Shown: positions 1-12,075, counted from the stretch's first letter. The stretch is 64,000 bases of DNA from Haemaphysalis longicornis (GCA_013339765.2 CM023457.1:54027745-54091744); one strand, 5' to 3'. Numbers and translations: made by a program. The notes: generated by a model from the sequence alone, not told the origin.

Positions 1-205
1 CCCATAGAAATAGAGACAAAATTGAGGGGCAGGGACTATGTAAGGCGCGTGCGCGGTAAATTCTTTTGAAGGAGAAGTTCATCTGGCGTAGAATAAAAGT
101 TACAATTCATTAAATATACTACAGACGAGGGTCCCAATGTTCCGGGACTCTCACGGGACCTTCCATGAGTAATTACAATTCATGAACACATAAAGCAAAC
201 CGCAG

Positions 206-247
206 AGAACATTTTACGCAGTGTTTTAACACTGCGTAAAATGTTCT
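206..247. repeat. Perfect palindrome, 20-bp arms, 2-nt loop
   Basis: Arm 206-225 is exactly complementary to arm 228-247, separated by TT. Weaker complementarity continues outward for about 12 bp on each side. It can form a long hairpin. No coding sequence is associated. It may be the core of a foldback element, or a snap-back assembly or sequencing artefact. Confidence 0.9.
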
Positions 248-258
248 TTGCTGTTTGC

Positions 259-340
259 GTACGTACATGATCTGATGTACGTACATGATCTGATGATTAT
301 TTGCTTTTAAGCAAATAATCATCAGATCATGTACGTACAT
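259..340. repeat. Perfect palindrome, 32-bp arms, plus 18-bp tandem duplication
   Basis: Arm 275-306 is exactly complementary to arm 309-340 with a TT loop. The 18-bp unit GTACGTACATGATCTGAT occurs twice in tandem, at 259-276 and 277-294, and the second copy overlaps the left arm. Together with the palindrome at 206-247 this gives two perfect hairpins within 140 bp, each with a TT loop. Perfect arms imply very recent origin, ongoing conversion or artefact. Confidence 0.9.
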
Positions 341-1017
341 TTTTTTCGACGTACATTTATTTATTTGTCCAAGTCCTGTGTGCAGGTTTAATGTTTTGCT
401 AAATCTAAGCACGCAGTGCTTGTAAAGCGATCATGAAGTTGGTGAAACAACACACTTCGATTAAATTTTATGAAAAGTAGCACAATAATTTTTTGCGTAT
501 ATATAGTGAACACTTGCGAGTTTATGAAATAAAACAGAACAAGTAACTCACACACCCATTAATAAACTGTTACTTGAAAAAAATGGAATATTACAGTAAC
601 TCGTTTCAAAGCGATGCACCAATACCACGCTCACTTACCGTAATACAATTCAATGCAACTTCGTATTCATACCAATATAATGGTACACGAATGCAAACAA
701 GTTGGGCACAAACCCAGTGAGCAAATCCTTATATGTTAAGTGGTATTGCCTACTCTGTGTACAAAACCTGCACTCCATTTTATAATTGATTTGTTCTGTT
801 TCCGTTTCGTATTTATCCTACATAAATTATTACTCACTTCAGTGAATACTTCCGCAACATAGTAGGTACGTGCTCTTTCTGAATACTTCCGCAACGGAGA
901 AGTCCAGTGCACTCTCTCCAAAATTAGTGTAAACTCGTGGTTTCACATACCTCTCGGTTTCTCGCTGCGCCACGCTCGCTTTACTGCAACCTTAACTTCT
1001 TTGTGAAATAATACAAA

Positions 1018-1254
1018 GTTTTAGCATGTCGTATGCTACGTGTTTTCCGTAGTTATCGTGTTAACCAGGACCCGACTGGACACTTGCGGATTCGTTCCGG
1101 AAGGGTGGATTAGTTCCGCCGACCAGCCGTCGCCATGCCCGCGATCCGTTATGGTGTGGTGTGCCCTCCTCTCCATGGCCGCGCGCGCAGGCGTTGTCCG
1201 GTCCCGGTCGACACTGTAAACACGGAAAACACGTAGCATACGGAGTGCTAAAAC
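1018..1254. mobile_element. Short TIR element (MITE), 237 bp
   Basis: Terminal inverted repeats of about 44 bp (1,018-1,061 and 1,211-1,254) share a perfect 20-bp core, GTATGCTACGTGTTTTCCGT and its complement. The interior is about 150 bp, GC-rich and non-coding. Size and structure fit a miniature inverted-repeat DNA transposon. I could not identify a clear target-site duplication, so the superfamily is open. Confidence 0.75.
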
Positions 1255-3525
1255 ACTCTAGCGATTCTTCAACACTACATATTTAAGCAATTTATTCAGT
1301 GGCATTACACTCAGGACTTGGTATTTTTCCTTCATACTAGTGCTACCTAACGCTGTTCCGTAGGCTATGCTCATGGCTATTTTTCAAATTACTGGATTAG
1401 GTTGTTGTTTCTTGTTTTCAGAACAAGTCCGGTATAATGGGACCCCGTACATCAGCAATGATTTAGCTCGCGCCTTATAGCTTAACTTAGAACGGAGCTC
1501 TACCTCGAAAGTGATACATGGTTGGAGCAATTGACCTTAGCTTGTTACAGATATGTTTAATGGGAGTCAGGACTCTTCCATATTAGTCATTAATAAAAAT
1601 ATATTCCTAAATACTTTACGGTTGCTTCGAATGGCAATGGTCAGCAATGGCAGGAGTTAGTCTAGAGAACGCAAAAAATTCCTGTATTAATTATAACTTC
1701 GTGTCGAATCCTGAAGGTAATAGACTTTGTTTTCTGCTTTTTTTAAAAAATACAAATTTTCTGACACCAATCAGATAATGTCAGAAGATCGCCTTGTCAG
1801 CATTCAAACCCTATATCAACGTTGGCAAGCTATAGTAATCGCTGTGTCATCCGCATACAAGAAAAGTTTTGAATTTAAGTTTAGAAGGGCGAGATCTGTG
1901 GCATAAATGTTGAAAAGCAATGATCCTAATGTACTGCCCTGAGTCACTCCATATTTTAATTTAAAATTCTCACTGTGGAGTCTCGGTAATTTTTTTCACA
2001 TACGCCGGACGTTGCAGAATTTAGAAGGGCATGATCATCAACGTCAGTATTTAGGAAGCCGCCATATTTGAAAATAGAAATGTTCCAGCCTTTTGCTGTA
2101 AACTGATTGATTTACTACCATTTCAAGGTACCTGTTTCAATTCGGCCCAGCGCAAATAAAAGGCTTGTTCTTTGAACAGACATCATCATTTCGTACTTCC
2201 GGTGTGAAACTTGTTCCTTATCGCCGTGATAAGGTGTGGAGAAAAAGAATAATCCCCCGAAAACTTATCTGGGCGAGAACGACCGTCATCTTATCTGCGT
2301 TCGCTCCTGTCAGTTGTGCACCCAGAGGGTACACGCCAGCCTTAATCGTTAAATTCACGCCTGGCATAGTGTAAGATCTGTAGGCTGCAAACATGTAACA
2401 ACAGCTGTGAATAATGCGTATTGCGTGGGGTTTATTGTCAAAGTGTGCGCAAATACTCAACTTTGGCGACTTGAATAGCCATCACCTAGTCAAGACATTA
2501 CGAGAAATTCCCGGCGTGTCCGTGCAGGCTTAGTAACGACGGTGTAGAGTAGTGCACCGATGTCTCTGCAATAGAGCTTGAGTTTGCTTGTCTTGCTAGT
2601 GTGCGTTTCAAAAGACACTGGGAGAGTCCTTTACTAGACCTTTTTTCTCTCCGCAGGTTTGGGTTGTCCGGTCTCGAGCTGCGAATGTGATTACTCGTGC
2701 ATTAAGGATGGCCGCACCAGAGGTGAATGCGGAGGTTTCTTTGGCATGTCGTGCAAGTGTTCTGATTGATTTCGCATGACATTGCACCCAAATTGTCCCC
2801 TCTTTCTCTGCGCTGAACCTCTGCGAAATTGTGATTGAAAGATGGGATCTTGTCTTGACGGAATAAAACAAATGACTCATGCTTTTTGATGTACAAGCTT
2901 TTCAACCGTAAAAGACTCACGGTGCTGAGTATGTTGCAAGGGTGGGGCAGTCCAACCATGGAGGTTTGCTCGTGTGTGCGGGCAAACTCACCCTTAAAAT
3001 TTTCTTCGCAGATTTCAATTTAATTGAGCTGAAACTCCACTCCATGAGCGGTTTCATTGTGAGCCCCTGCTTGACCTCGTTGTCGTGCACCGCACGACAC
3101 TTGTTCTGCCTCTGTCAGTGCTTTCCTTTGGAAAATCTGGGACCCTTTTCTGGACTGGGTGTGGTAGAGTTGTGGCCGTCGCCCAAATTCGCCACAATCT
3201 CAGGTTCGACCATCGCCACCGGGCACCACACCGCGGACTCTGCAACCATCAAACAAGTAAAGCCGACGCAGGGAGCCTCACCTGCATCAAAAGGAGTGGA
3301 ATCCGGCTCTTCCGTATACATCGAGATGGATAAGAAGGTACAAGAAAACGCGCACGTCAAATTATTTGTCATGCCAGCGACGCTTTTATAGATAGGCATA
3401 CTGCTCCTGGCTTACGTGACGGTGATATTTCTAATGCCAAATAGCTGAAATTGGGAAGTACGGACCGATGGGGGCAGAACCCTTCGAATAAAGTGGTTCT
3501 TTTAGGTCGCAATGTAGATCTCGAA
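1255..3525. other. No gene recognised
   Basis: Anonymous sequence. An open frame of 149 codons on the plus strand (2,942-3,391) overlaps open frames on the minus strand. None shows a recognisable domain, signal peptide or credible splice context, so I do not call a gene. Confidence 0.5.
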
Positions 3526-4556
3526 ATTAGAGCACTGCACGGGCCTTATTTTAAGGCCCGAGCACGCTTTGTAAAGCCCGAGTCCTACACCGAGCCCGGG
3601 CATTTATAAAGGAGCCTGGCCATGGCAGGGCCCGGGCCCGGTCATTTATGTTCGAGCTTAGGGAGGGCCCGCGTGTGTGTTACCAGACCACGTCTGAGAC
3701 GCTGAAGAAAATTTGTTCATTATATTGGTCCAGTGTCTTCGTAGCAAGCAATAAGACAGATCATCTATTCTGTCAAGCACGTCACGAACTGGAGCGCGAA
3801 AATTTAGGGTTTAAAAAGCACACGTAGTTTAGCTTACATCGTCTGCAGTTTATGCCACATGGGTGTAATAGTAGCTCGTATGCTTACACGAGAGACACCA
3901 TCACCTTTATTGACCAGACTCTTGGCGACTTCACGTGGTTGTCTTGGCCACAAGTTGGTTTTGTTGAATTTTCTCGCTCTGCATTTGAATCCGCGAGTAT
4001 GCACGTGTGTTGAAATATTTTACCTGCAGTGGTTGTTAAGCGGTGGTGTTTCTCTAGCACCCGAGTTTGATTCCCAGCCACGGCAGCCGCATTTAGATTG
4101 CTGCGACATCCAAAACCCACGTGTACATAGACACAGGTGCAGAGCTCCAGGTTGTCTTACTCCTTCCCCGCCAGGGCATTCCTCGTAATCGTATCTTTGG
4201 TATGTTATACACCACAAATAAAATCTTCATGCAGTTTATGAAATGTCTACAAAAGTGCAGTATAGTGACTATCAGACCTAGCAAAACACGTTTTTAAAAC
4301 ATTGCGTACAACTGACATCAAGAAGCGGGTAAAAATAAATTCAGACTATTCATTTTTATGCTCTTTTCTACACTACACGTCGGAACTATTAACGGCCGGG
4401 CCTGTGAATTCAATTCCGAGCCCGGTCTGGGCCCACGACGTTGAGCCCGAGCCCGGCCTAGCCCGCCGATAATCGACTTCGGGCGGCCCGGCCCGGCCCG
4501 CGGGTCGGGTCGGGGCCGGGCTTGCGGGCCTGTCCGGGCCGGTGCAGGGCTCTATA
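3526..4556. mobile_element. Candidate element with inverted GC-rich ends
   Basis: The left end (from about 3,526) reads AGAGCACTGCACGGGCC and runs into 150 bp rich in GCCCG units. The right end (to about 4,556) carries the complementary arrangement, ending GGTGCAGGGCTCT followed by AT. The same paired arrangement occurs at 7,394-9,177. This suggests a foldback-type non-autonomous element, but two independent insertions in opposite orientation are also possible. A degraded tRNA-derived SINE lies inside at about 4,022-4,225. Confidence 0.45.
4022..4225 (+). mobile_element. Degraded tRNA-derived SINE (Ruka-like)
   Basis: A pol III B-box-like stretch (GAGTTTGATTCCC, about 4,063) sits 3' of a diverged A-box region. 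The body then follows the same order of motifs as the clear SINE at 49,529: a CGCATTT..GAT segment, then a CCCACGTGTAC..AGA segment, then a GCAGAGCTCC segment. A terminal tract resembling the tail of related tick SINEs follows. The copy is old; no TSD was found. Confidence 0.55.
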
Positions 4557-5044
4557 TCCTGAAAGCCGACTGGGCCATTGATATTAATGAAAAAACGGTA
4601 GAGGAGAGCTCGTGCTTGTTGAACCTTCTGTTGGTCGGTTGTGGAAATTTTTAATGAACTTTCGCGTGGCTCTTGTCGGGCTGCCATCGCAGCTTCAGGC
4701 ATTTCCGCTTCATTCGACGGCGGTAGCGACTGTTGAGCTGCTCAAACCTCTTCTGCTTTCCCACATTCTCTCAGACGATAATGATGTTAGGTTTTGTTGG
4801 CGCAAAAGCATCAAGTCCAAAGAGCGTCAGTACAATGATGTTGTCGTATCAGAGTTGAAAAAGTTAAAGGGCAAATATGTGATAGTACTTATCTAAAACT
4901 GATCTTTAAAAAAGACAGCAGTGTTAAAGCCGGTGTAGAGGACCAAGTAACAACAGATGTCACCATGACATGAGGTCACTAAACGGGTCCTACGCGACGG
5001 TCCATGCGGTAGCAAGGCCGGACTTTTGTGAATCAAGCGTGAGA

Positions 5045-7385
5045 TGTGTGGAAATGGGGATCCCGACATTGTGGTGCAGGACATTTCGGTGCACGGACAT
5101 ATCGGTGTACGAACTTTTCAGTGCACGGAATGTCCCAGAGATTTTTTTAGGCTTAATATTTTAATTTCGTCAGACGGCATCACTCTAACGTTCGAGATTT
5201 CTGTGTCTTTCAAATTTCACTTTCTTTCAACAATTTAAAAATTATATTATACAAGTGGACAGCCCCAATCCTTTATTGTCAGTGTTACCGAAACGATTTG
5301 ATTTCAATTGATGCGTTTGCTTATACCCCTTCTTGAACTCTCCTTTCCCGACCCCTCAAGTGTCACGATAAAATGAAAAGAAAAGAAACCAAGCTGGCTT
5401 TAAATGCAAGCAAAACACGTGAGCATACGCCGCTGCGTCGGCTGCAATCCCTCCACCCAAACGTCGTTTCTTCTCTCTATGTGCTTACCTTTATTTGAGT
5501 GTGGATTCGGGCTAGTTGTTGTCGGTGCTTTACGGTCTTGTTTAGCGAAAAAAAAAGCATAAAAACAGGCGAGAGACGCAGGAACACAACAAGCACAAAC
5601 GTTGCGCGTGCGGTCAGTCCATGATAGTAAAAGTGCTGCGTATCGCAGTGCCGCGGCAAGGCAAAAACCCGCTCGTTTCAGATTGATGTCCGCCTCAAGA
5701 AGGAATGGATTCTTATGAGATTCTAACTGGGAAGCCTATCACGCACACAAACAAGGCCACGCTACGTTGACAGGCGTTGAGAAAGCTTGCCGTAGTCGTC
5801 GCGCGCTGCATCGCATCGAAAGTGCCATATTTGTGGGGTGAAAGTGTATCGTAATGTTAATTGTCGCACCCTGAAAGGGAATCACTAGTTATCGCCTCGT
5901 CGCAAGCTGCGATCGTCTCGTCGATCCCACCACGAAGGTTGGCGCAGTGAAATGTTGCTGCAGTCGCCGCGCACTGCCATTGTCGCGTGGGCCACGTCGC
6001 AAAGGCAGGCGTCATGAGACGGCGCCGTAGTCGTCACGCGTTCAAAGGACATCGCAAAGTTACCGTAGTAGTCGCATGCTGCAGTCGTAACGTCGAACCC
6101 GTCAGGGTAGGCCAGGCGTCGGGCTCGCGCAGTGAAAGCGTAGTACAATACATGGTACCCTATAGTCTTCGTCAACTGTCGTAGTCACGCCGATTCTGCC
6201 ACGAAGGCAGATGCCGAGAAAAGCACCACAATTTCGCGAAGCCTGCATTCGTGTGGGGTCAACGCGAGGTAAAGACACGATGCGATACGCTGTCAGCGCG
6301 CAGGCAAGACAGGCAGCCGGGGCAGCACACTCCAGGGAATTTCATGGCGCTAAACCACTGCACCAACAAATAGACAAAACGTAGCCGCAACCAGAAAAAC
6401 GGGACTCCAAGTAATAAACAACGCAAAGAAGCAGCGACAATTTGTGGAGTGTGCGAAAAAAGCAGGCAGCAGCACTCAGTTGCGGTAAAGGGGAAAAATC
6501 ACGACGCAATGCCACTGCCGACTTTCAGTCAGCAACATATGTAGCAACCCGCGTCAAAATCTTTTCGCCTTCTGCAGGGCAGCGTTTCCTTTCATCCGTC
6601 CTATTGGCGTTAGTCGTGCGTCGCTACAGTGAACCGGTGGCACACCACACTGTCCACACCTAGCATACAGCGCCTACAGTCCGTTCAGCCTCATAATCTC
6701 TCGAACGGCCATATTGGATTTATCGTGGCGCCACCTATAGCCGCTGAAAGTTGCGAATAGCAGGATTTAGGAGACTAGCTGGAGCTGTCTTCATAAAGGC
6801 CCATTCTTCTTCCATGACAATATTCTAGAATTCTCCGTAAGAAAAAGCTGCTGACAACAGTATTTGCAAGTTTGTTTTAGCGTCACCATGCTGCCCACGT
6901 GAAAAACTTCACCAGATTTTCTGCATTTCTTGTGATAGTGGCAGTGTGTCTTTTTATTTTGAGAAAATTACTTGCAAAATGCATTATAAACACCGGTCGC
7001 TTTCCTTAGCTGATGTGCATGCGGCAAAAAAGAGCGAATCTATTTTATAAAGTCTTGTCGTAAATAAAAATGTCTACAAAAGGATTCACTTAGTTTGCTG
7101 CAAAATAGGTGTTTCCTGAACGAGGTATTAAGCAGAAATATAGAAATTCTCAATTTATATAAATAGCTGGCAAAGATGAAACATGGCATCAACGTAAATG
7201 TGCTAGCACTGCAATAGATTGTTGTGCTCCATAACCCACGTTACGCGTAAATATAGAATGGCTGTTTGAAGCAAGTAATATCACCAGATAATTCGTATGC
7301 TGGAAAGTATGTTGACCGAAACGTCCGTGCACCGAAACGCCCTGCACCGAAATGTCCTGCACCGAAATGTCCTCGACCCGGGAGA
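5045..7385. mobile_element. Candidate foldback element with 15-bp minisatellite ends
   Basis: The left end (about 5,050-5,135) consists of roughly 15-bp units of the type GGTGCAGGACATTTC. The right end (about 7,312-7,384) holds the same units in reverse complement. Outside the units both ends carry a GGGATC/CCCGGG-type motif. A second inverted pair with the same units lies at about 24,000 and 28,350. The interior (5.15-7.3 kb) has no recognisable coding sequence. The pairing of ends is an inference. Confidence 0.4.
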
Positions 7386-7894
7386 ACAAAAACTAGAGCA
7401 CTGCTCAAACCGACATTTCTACGCTATACCCGGCCCCGGCCCAGTAGAGAGATGGCCCGGGCCCTGCCCGAGCCCGACCAAACATTGAGATAAAAGCCCG
7501 AGGCCGGCCGAGCCCGAAGATGTTCTAAATATGTCCCTGAGGCTGGTCCGAGCCCGAGTGCATTTGATAAAATAAGCCCGGGCCCTCCAGACTGTTTTTA
7601 AATCAGCACGAGGCCGACAGCTTCTAAACATGAACCAGTAGAAAGTTAGGTCTCTTCAACCGTAAATTAAGCATGGAGCGAGAACATTGAATTTAAATTT
7701 GCTTTAAATTGGACCTATCTTCGTACCAAAGAAATATTCTGACTCAGACAGTGTATTTCCGAGAATCTCGGTGAATGTGCACTTCATTTGCGACAAACTT
7801 CTAACTCAAGGCATGCTGAGAAAAGCGGATAATCTGTTTTTAGGGGCGAAGCTCCTCTTGCTCGGGCCCTGTCCCGTCCCTCGTTGCTGCTGTA

Positions 7895-7962
7895 TCCGGC
7901 ACAATTAATGATGATTGTGGCAGGATCCCCCTAGGGATTGGCCAACCAAAGATTAGCCGAAG
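7895..7962 (-). repeat. Copy of the CCAATCCCTAGGGG repeat
   Basis: In reverse complement this stretch matches both units of the tandem duplication at 11,777-12,072, including the motifs GGTTGGCCAATCCCTAGG and CTGCCACAATCATCAT. It directly abuts the helicase relic, so it may be part of the same transposon. Confidence 0.6.
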
Positions 7963-8260
7963 AGGTCAAAACGTTCAACGCGTTCGTTGCTACCCAACAA
8001 GGAGGAGAGAAGAAGAAGAGGTTGTCGTTCGTCGCCTGCGAGCTCAAGACACGTACCGGGAGTACGCGACACAAGACGGTCTGCAGAAGGCGACGGCCAA
8101 GGTGGCTAAAATGTCACACACCGAATTAGCCAACTTACCTAGGGAGACTCTCATTGTCCAAAACAAGCCCTACATAATCACCACAAACATCGACGTCGTC
8201 GACGGCTTATCAACGGAGCTGGTGGTAAGCTTGACGTGTCGAGTCTTTATATGATGTGCG
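7938..8260 (+). pseudogene. PIF1/Helitron-type helicase fragment (degenerate)
   Basis: Joined over frameshifts, the translation shows EEVKTFNAFVA, then VVVRRLRAQDTYREYA, then the block LPRETLIVQNKPYIITTNID and VVDGL followed (after another shift) by INGAGGKL. In PIF1-like helicases, including Helitron Rep/helicases and tick PIF1-like genes, a conserved C-terminal block reads like LP..L.L..G.PY..T.NIDV.DGL.NGA.G. The Walker motifs and the rest of the roughly 500-residue domain are missing and the frame is broken at least twice, so this is a relic. A captured or Helitron origin fits the mobile surroundings better than a host helicase gene. Confidence 0.6.
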
Positions 8261-9217
8261 TGCGAATGTTTCATGGTTTTACCGATAAGAATTTTAGCTT
8301 CGCCCTCTCATCATCATACCACTTCGTGGAGATGGCGGGATTTTTTTGTGCATTTCTTGACATGTATGCTCCTTTCATTGTTTCATTCAATTTGCTTCAC
8401 AAAGAACTCTCCTTTTTACTTGTTTATGATGCTAGCACACTCAGCCGAGAGCTACTTTAACTAGTACTTATCTCAATTTAATTCACCAAGGTTCCTCGTC
8501 GGTTTGTCCCCTGAGCCTATCCAAGTAAAGGCAAGTTCTTCTCATGATAGAAAAGTGTCTACTCAAATATTAGCTTTTATGGACAAAACATAAGTCTATA
8601 AACAGTGTAAGAAATGCCAAAGGGTACGTTAGCTTTATGTTTGGATGGCATGGTCAGCACCTAGTGCAAAGTCCAGGTCACGTTTGGTTTTAGTTTGAAA
8701 AGCAGAATGAAAAAGACAATTCTCCTCTGATCAGACATCAATCGGAAAAGACATCAATTGAAAACACATCAATTGGAAAAGACGACCTGCGTGCTCTCAT
8801 TTTCTGACTCGTTCTGCCCCACTATGCTGCTGTACGTTTTCTTTTGATGGAATTGAAGACTTCCTGAGGGAAATACGTCATTTTACTATTTTTAAGGGTG
8901 CCGTGGTGACTGACTTTGCTTTGTTGCTTTCATTAACCTAAAATGTCAATGGGACAACTTTCTGTTATCAACAAGTTAAAATTAGCGGCCCACGACTGCC
9001 AGGCTCGGGCACTGCTGGGGACCGCTCGCAGCATGCACGGCCCCGAAAAATGTTTTCTTCAAGCCCGACCCCCGGCCCGGGCCCGAGAAAATCCGTGCTA
9101 CCCGGCCTGTGCCCGGCCCATGGGCCGGGCCGTGCTTAGGCTGTCCAGCCGGCCCAGGCCCGTGCAGTGTACTAGCGCAAACCCTTGGGCGAGGAAGCGC
9201 TAGCGACTCTGTCCTCC

Positions 9218-10319
9218 TTTAGCGGAAACCACATGGAGCGTTTTTCTCGCGTCTTGCGGCCGTAGGAGTCTGCCAGGGGCGACGTGAAGGGACGTTCCCT
9301 GAGGCGGCGTAAAAATCGACGCCCCACGTGACCAACCTACAGCGAATTTTCGACCATCAAGTCCACCAGACGGCGCAACCGAAAGGTTACTTTTGGTATA
9401 GAATACAAAACATTCATTCCGTGACTCAAAGAGCCCAGTTCGCTTACAATGTGGTTTAAAAATATTATTAACAAGTTCCGCATCAAACATCCGTTGAGCC
9501 GCAACTTTTTACGAACAGCCGACTGGTGCACCACCTCGTTTCTGAATTCGCAACCACAAAGCCGATTGAAACCGCTGCAACGGCCCACCGTTTCTATGTG
9601 CGCGGAGCACTGGCGTGACTGTTATTGCTGTTATGTGCTTTTGCGTCCATCAGTTGTTGAGAGGACTGGCAAAACACCTTGTGGAGTGACAAATGCGGGA
9701 AATTCCGCATCCAGCTGTCGAGGCCAGAATATTTGCAGAAGGTGAGTGTATGCACTCCGCTAGAAAGACGGTGCAAACGAAACCGTTGTCGCCGTCAATA
9801 CCTCATTTGTGCCCTTCGTTCGAAATCTTAGCGCAAGTGAACCACGAAAGCGACGTACAATTGCAGCGATCGAAATGAAATGACTGTAAACTTGCGGATG
9901 ACGATTTGTTCTCAACTGTGGTCTGTGCCAGTCGAGGGGTCACCGCGCTAGCGCGGCGCAAGTCAGCGTTCGACGTTTTTCCGGCCGTGGAGCAGCGAGC
10001 CGGCGGCCGCCGTGCGAGGGCAGCCGTTATTTCAAGCGGCCTGTCATCCGCCATGAGCCGTGTTTACAGCGCCATCAAGCGGGGCTCTACGCTTTTTCTG
10101 GCACTAGCTAGACCTTTGAAAGCGACGTGAAACGTACTTTGCAGAGGACCAAATTCAACAAAGAGCCGATTTGGCGAATTATGCGGTTTTTACCTAACAA
10201 ACCAATCTGGCAGATTTCGGTGGTGTCGATTGTGCTCTCCAGAGTTTTTCGCGTCACCACCAGGAGACCCCGACGGCCGCCAGACGCGAGCGAAACGCTC
10301 CATGTGGTTGCCGCTTTAG
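9218..10319. mobile_element. Candidate foldback element, ~68-bp inverted ends
   Basis: The left arm (about 9,218-9,286; CTTTAGCGGAAACCACATGG onward) is the near reverse complement of the right arm (about 10,252-10,319). Similarity continues through GAGCGTTT..CTCGCGTCT.GCGGCCGT. About 0.97 kb lies between the arms without recognisable coding sequence. Structure suggests a non-autonomous foldback DNA transposon; no TSD was identified. Confidence 0.55.
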
Positions 10320-11445
10320 TGGGGCGAGGTTGATCCACACGCACCTCCGTCCTCTCCCTACGGAGGCGACTCGGGACGCGCGCGAGCGATCGCGGAGGCC
10401 GGCTTCGAATGCGCAGCAAACGGTATACGTAATGCGTTTTGCTACTCTGCCGTTCTTGCATCGGCCGTTGTTCTTGGATGCGTTGGTAACGGCACCCACC
10501 ATGTTGATTAGCGCATGCCTTAATTGCATAGGTTCGTTATCTAGAATGTCCCGTAAGTCTCCGGACATTCTCCCCGCCTTTGGTAGGTTGCCCCGCGTCC
10601 GCGTGGCGATGGTCTGCGCCAATTGAGGTCAGCGGACGAGCGGCGATGCCACCCGTTTGAGCATAGAGGCTTGAAATGAGTAGTGGTTTCAGGGAGCACT
10701 TTTGACCTACCTATGCAAGCGTCGCGTCACCGCATACGTAGGCGGACGCTAACAGCCGCCGCTGACGGGTGTATGTCCCAGAGGCCCGTGCGTAGTGCAG
10801 CGTAGTGTTTAAAGCAAAAGCTTTTCCGTTTTCGTCAGTGATTTCGCGCAGGATTCGCAAGGTGACCTTTTGACCGGAGACACAACCACGGCGACACACC
10901 CCTCGAAGCGCATCCCGTGATTCGCCGGGCCCGCTTTCGGCGCTGCGCACAAGGCCACGTTTTCAATCGTTCTGCGCCGAAAGAGCAGCGGTCGCCGCCG
11001 GCGCTGCGCCTGAGGCAGCCGACCACCCCCCGCAGCCTCCCATGCATGCGGCGCTCGGTCGTCTCGGGCAACGTGACTCGTCTCGCGCCCGGCGAAGAGG
11101 AACGCCGCGTTCGTCCGGCCTCCTTCTGTGAGCGTTGCATGGAACAGAACGGCTTTCAGACGTGGTCGGCAATATAGCTAAATCAAAGGTTAACCAAGCG
11201 AAACCAAGACTCAACCAAACGCTCAATTTAGTTTGATATCACCAGCCACAATTTTGCCACCAGTATGGTGAAGCGTCGAAATTCGGGCTAGATCTTGGAC
11301 TGTTACCGTCACCTTTTAAAGCCCTGTTCGGACCCTGTGCGATCGTACCACCACTCTGCATGGCGCAATTCATTCATTTCTTTCCCATGCCATTCAATCA
11401 ACATTGATCACGCCACGTACGCTTCCAATTTGTTAGATAAAAAAA
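10320..11445. other. GC-rich stretch without recognised gene
   Basis: Several overlapping open frames of about 80-120 codons exist on both strands (for example 10,254-10,622 minus). They are explained by high GC content, and none shows a known motif or convincing splice sites. Confidence 0.5.
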
Positions 11446-11447
11446 TT

Positions 11448-12075
11448 TCACCATCTTCCCGTAGGGGAACCCTGAGTAGTATGCGAAGCAGCCATGGGGT
11501 GGACTCAAGTTCCCATTAGTTTTCAGTTCGATCGCGGTGTTGAGGGAGGAGAATGAGGGGAGCGGAGCGTGCGCGCGCTACAGTGGCGCCCCCAGAGGAG
11601 TTATGCAGCTGCTAACGTCGCGTCTCTAACACTAAGCTGCTTCGCATTATTGCGCGCGGAGCCGCAGGTGTTGCCATTCATTGCGCAATCCCAGAGAGGA
11701 GAGGAGCTTCGGAGAGGAGAGCAGGACTGTCGGAGAGGAGAGGAGCGTCGGAGAGGAGAGCAGAAATGCCTCGCATACTACTCAGGGTTGCCCTACGGGA
11801 AGATGGCGACAATGGTTGAACGCGAAGCTATCTAATGATGGATTGTTTGGTTGGCCAATCCCTAGGGGCATCCTGCCACAATCATCATCAGCGGTGCCTG
11901 GCCAAGCATGCGCAGTGGGGTTGTGGTACTCAGGGCTCCCGTACGGGAAGATAACGATGGTGGTTGAACGCGAAGCTATTTCGTGGTGGATTCTTTGGTT
12001 GGCCAATCCCTAGGGGCATCCTGCCACAATCATTATCAGCGGTGCCTGGCCAGGCATGCGCAGTGGGGGTGCGGA
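11448..12075. repeat. Tandem duplication with inverted partner
   Basis: Two direct copies of about 149 bp lie at roughly 11,777-11,925 and 11,928-12,072. Both contain CTACGGGAAGAT-type starts, GGTTGGCCAATCCCTAGG and GCCTGGCCAAGCATGCGCAG-like ends. The start of the unit also occurs inverted at 11,448-11,500. A short GAGAGGAGAGGAGC minisatellite fills 11,692-11,765. The block is a repeat cluster, and its open frames are shadows of the duplication. Confidence 0.75.

Larger units (their letters stand above)
7394..9177. mobile_element. Candidate element with inverted GC-rich ends
   Basis: The left end starts CTAGAGCACTGC and leads into about 220 bp of GCCCG-rich sequence. The right end is GC-rich in the opposite sense and finishes GCAGTGTACTAG. 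This is the same paired structure as at 3,526-4,556. It encloses a helicase relic at 7,938-8,260. Whether helicase and ends belong to one mobile unit is not established. Confidence 0.4.

Noticed and set aside
2942..3391. 149-codon plus-strand open frame
   Set aside because: Minus-strand frames are equally open, and there is no domain, signal or splice support.
10254..10622. 122-codon minus-strand frame
   Set aside because: Overlaps the foldback arm and a plus-strand frame of similar length; explained by GC content.
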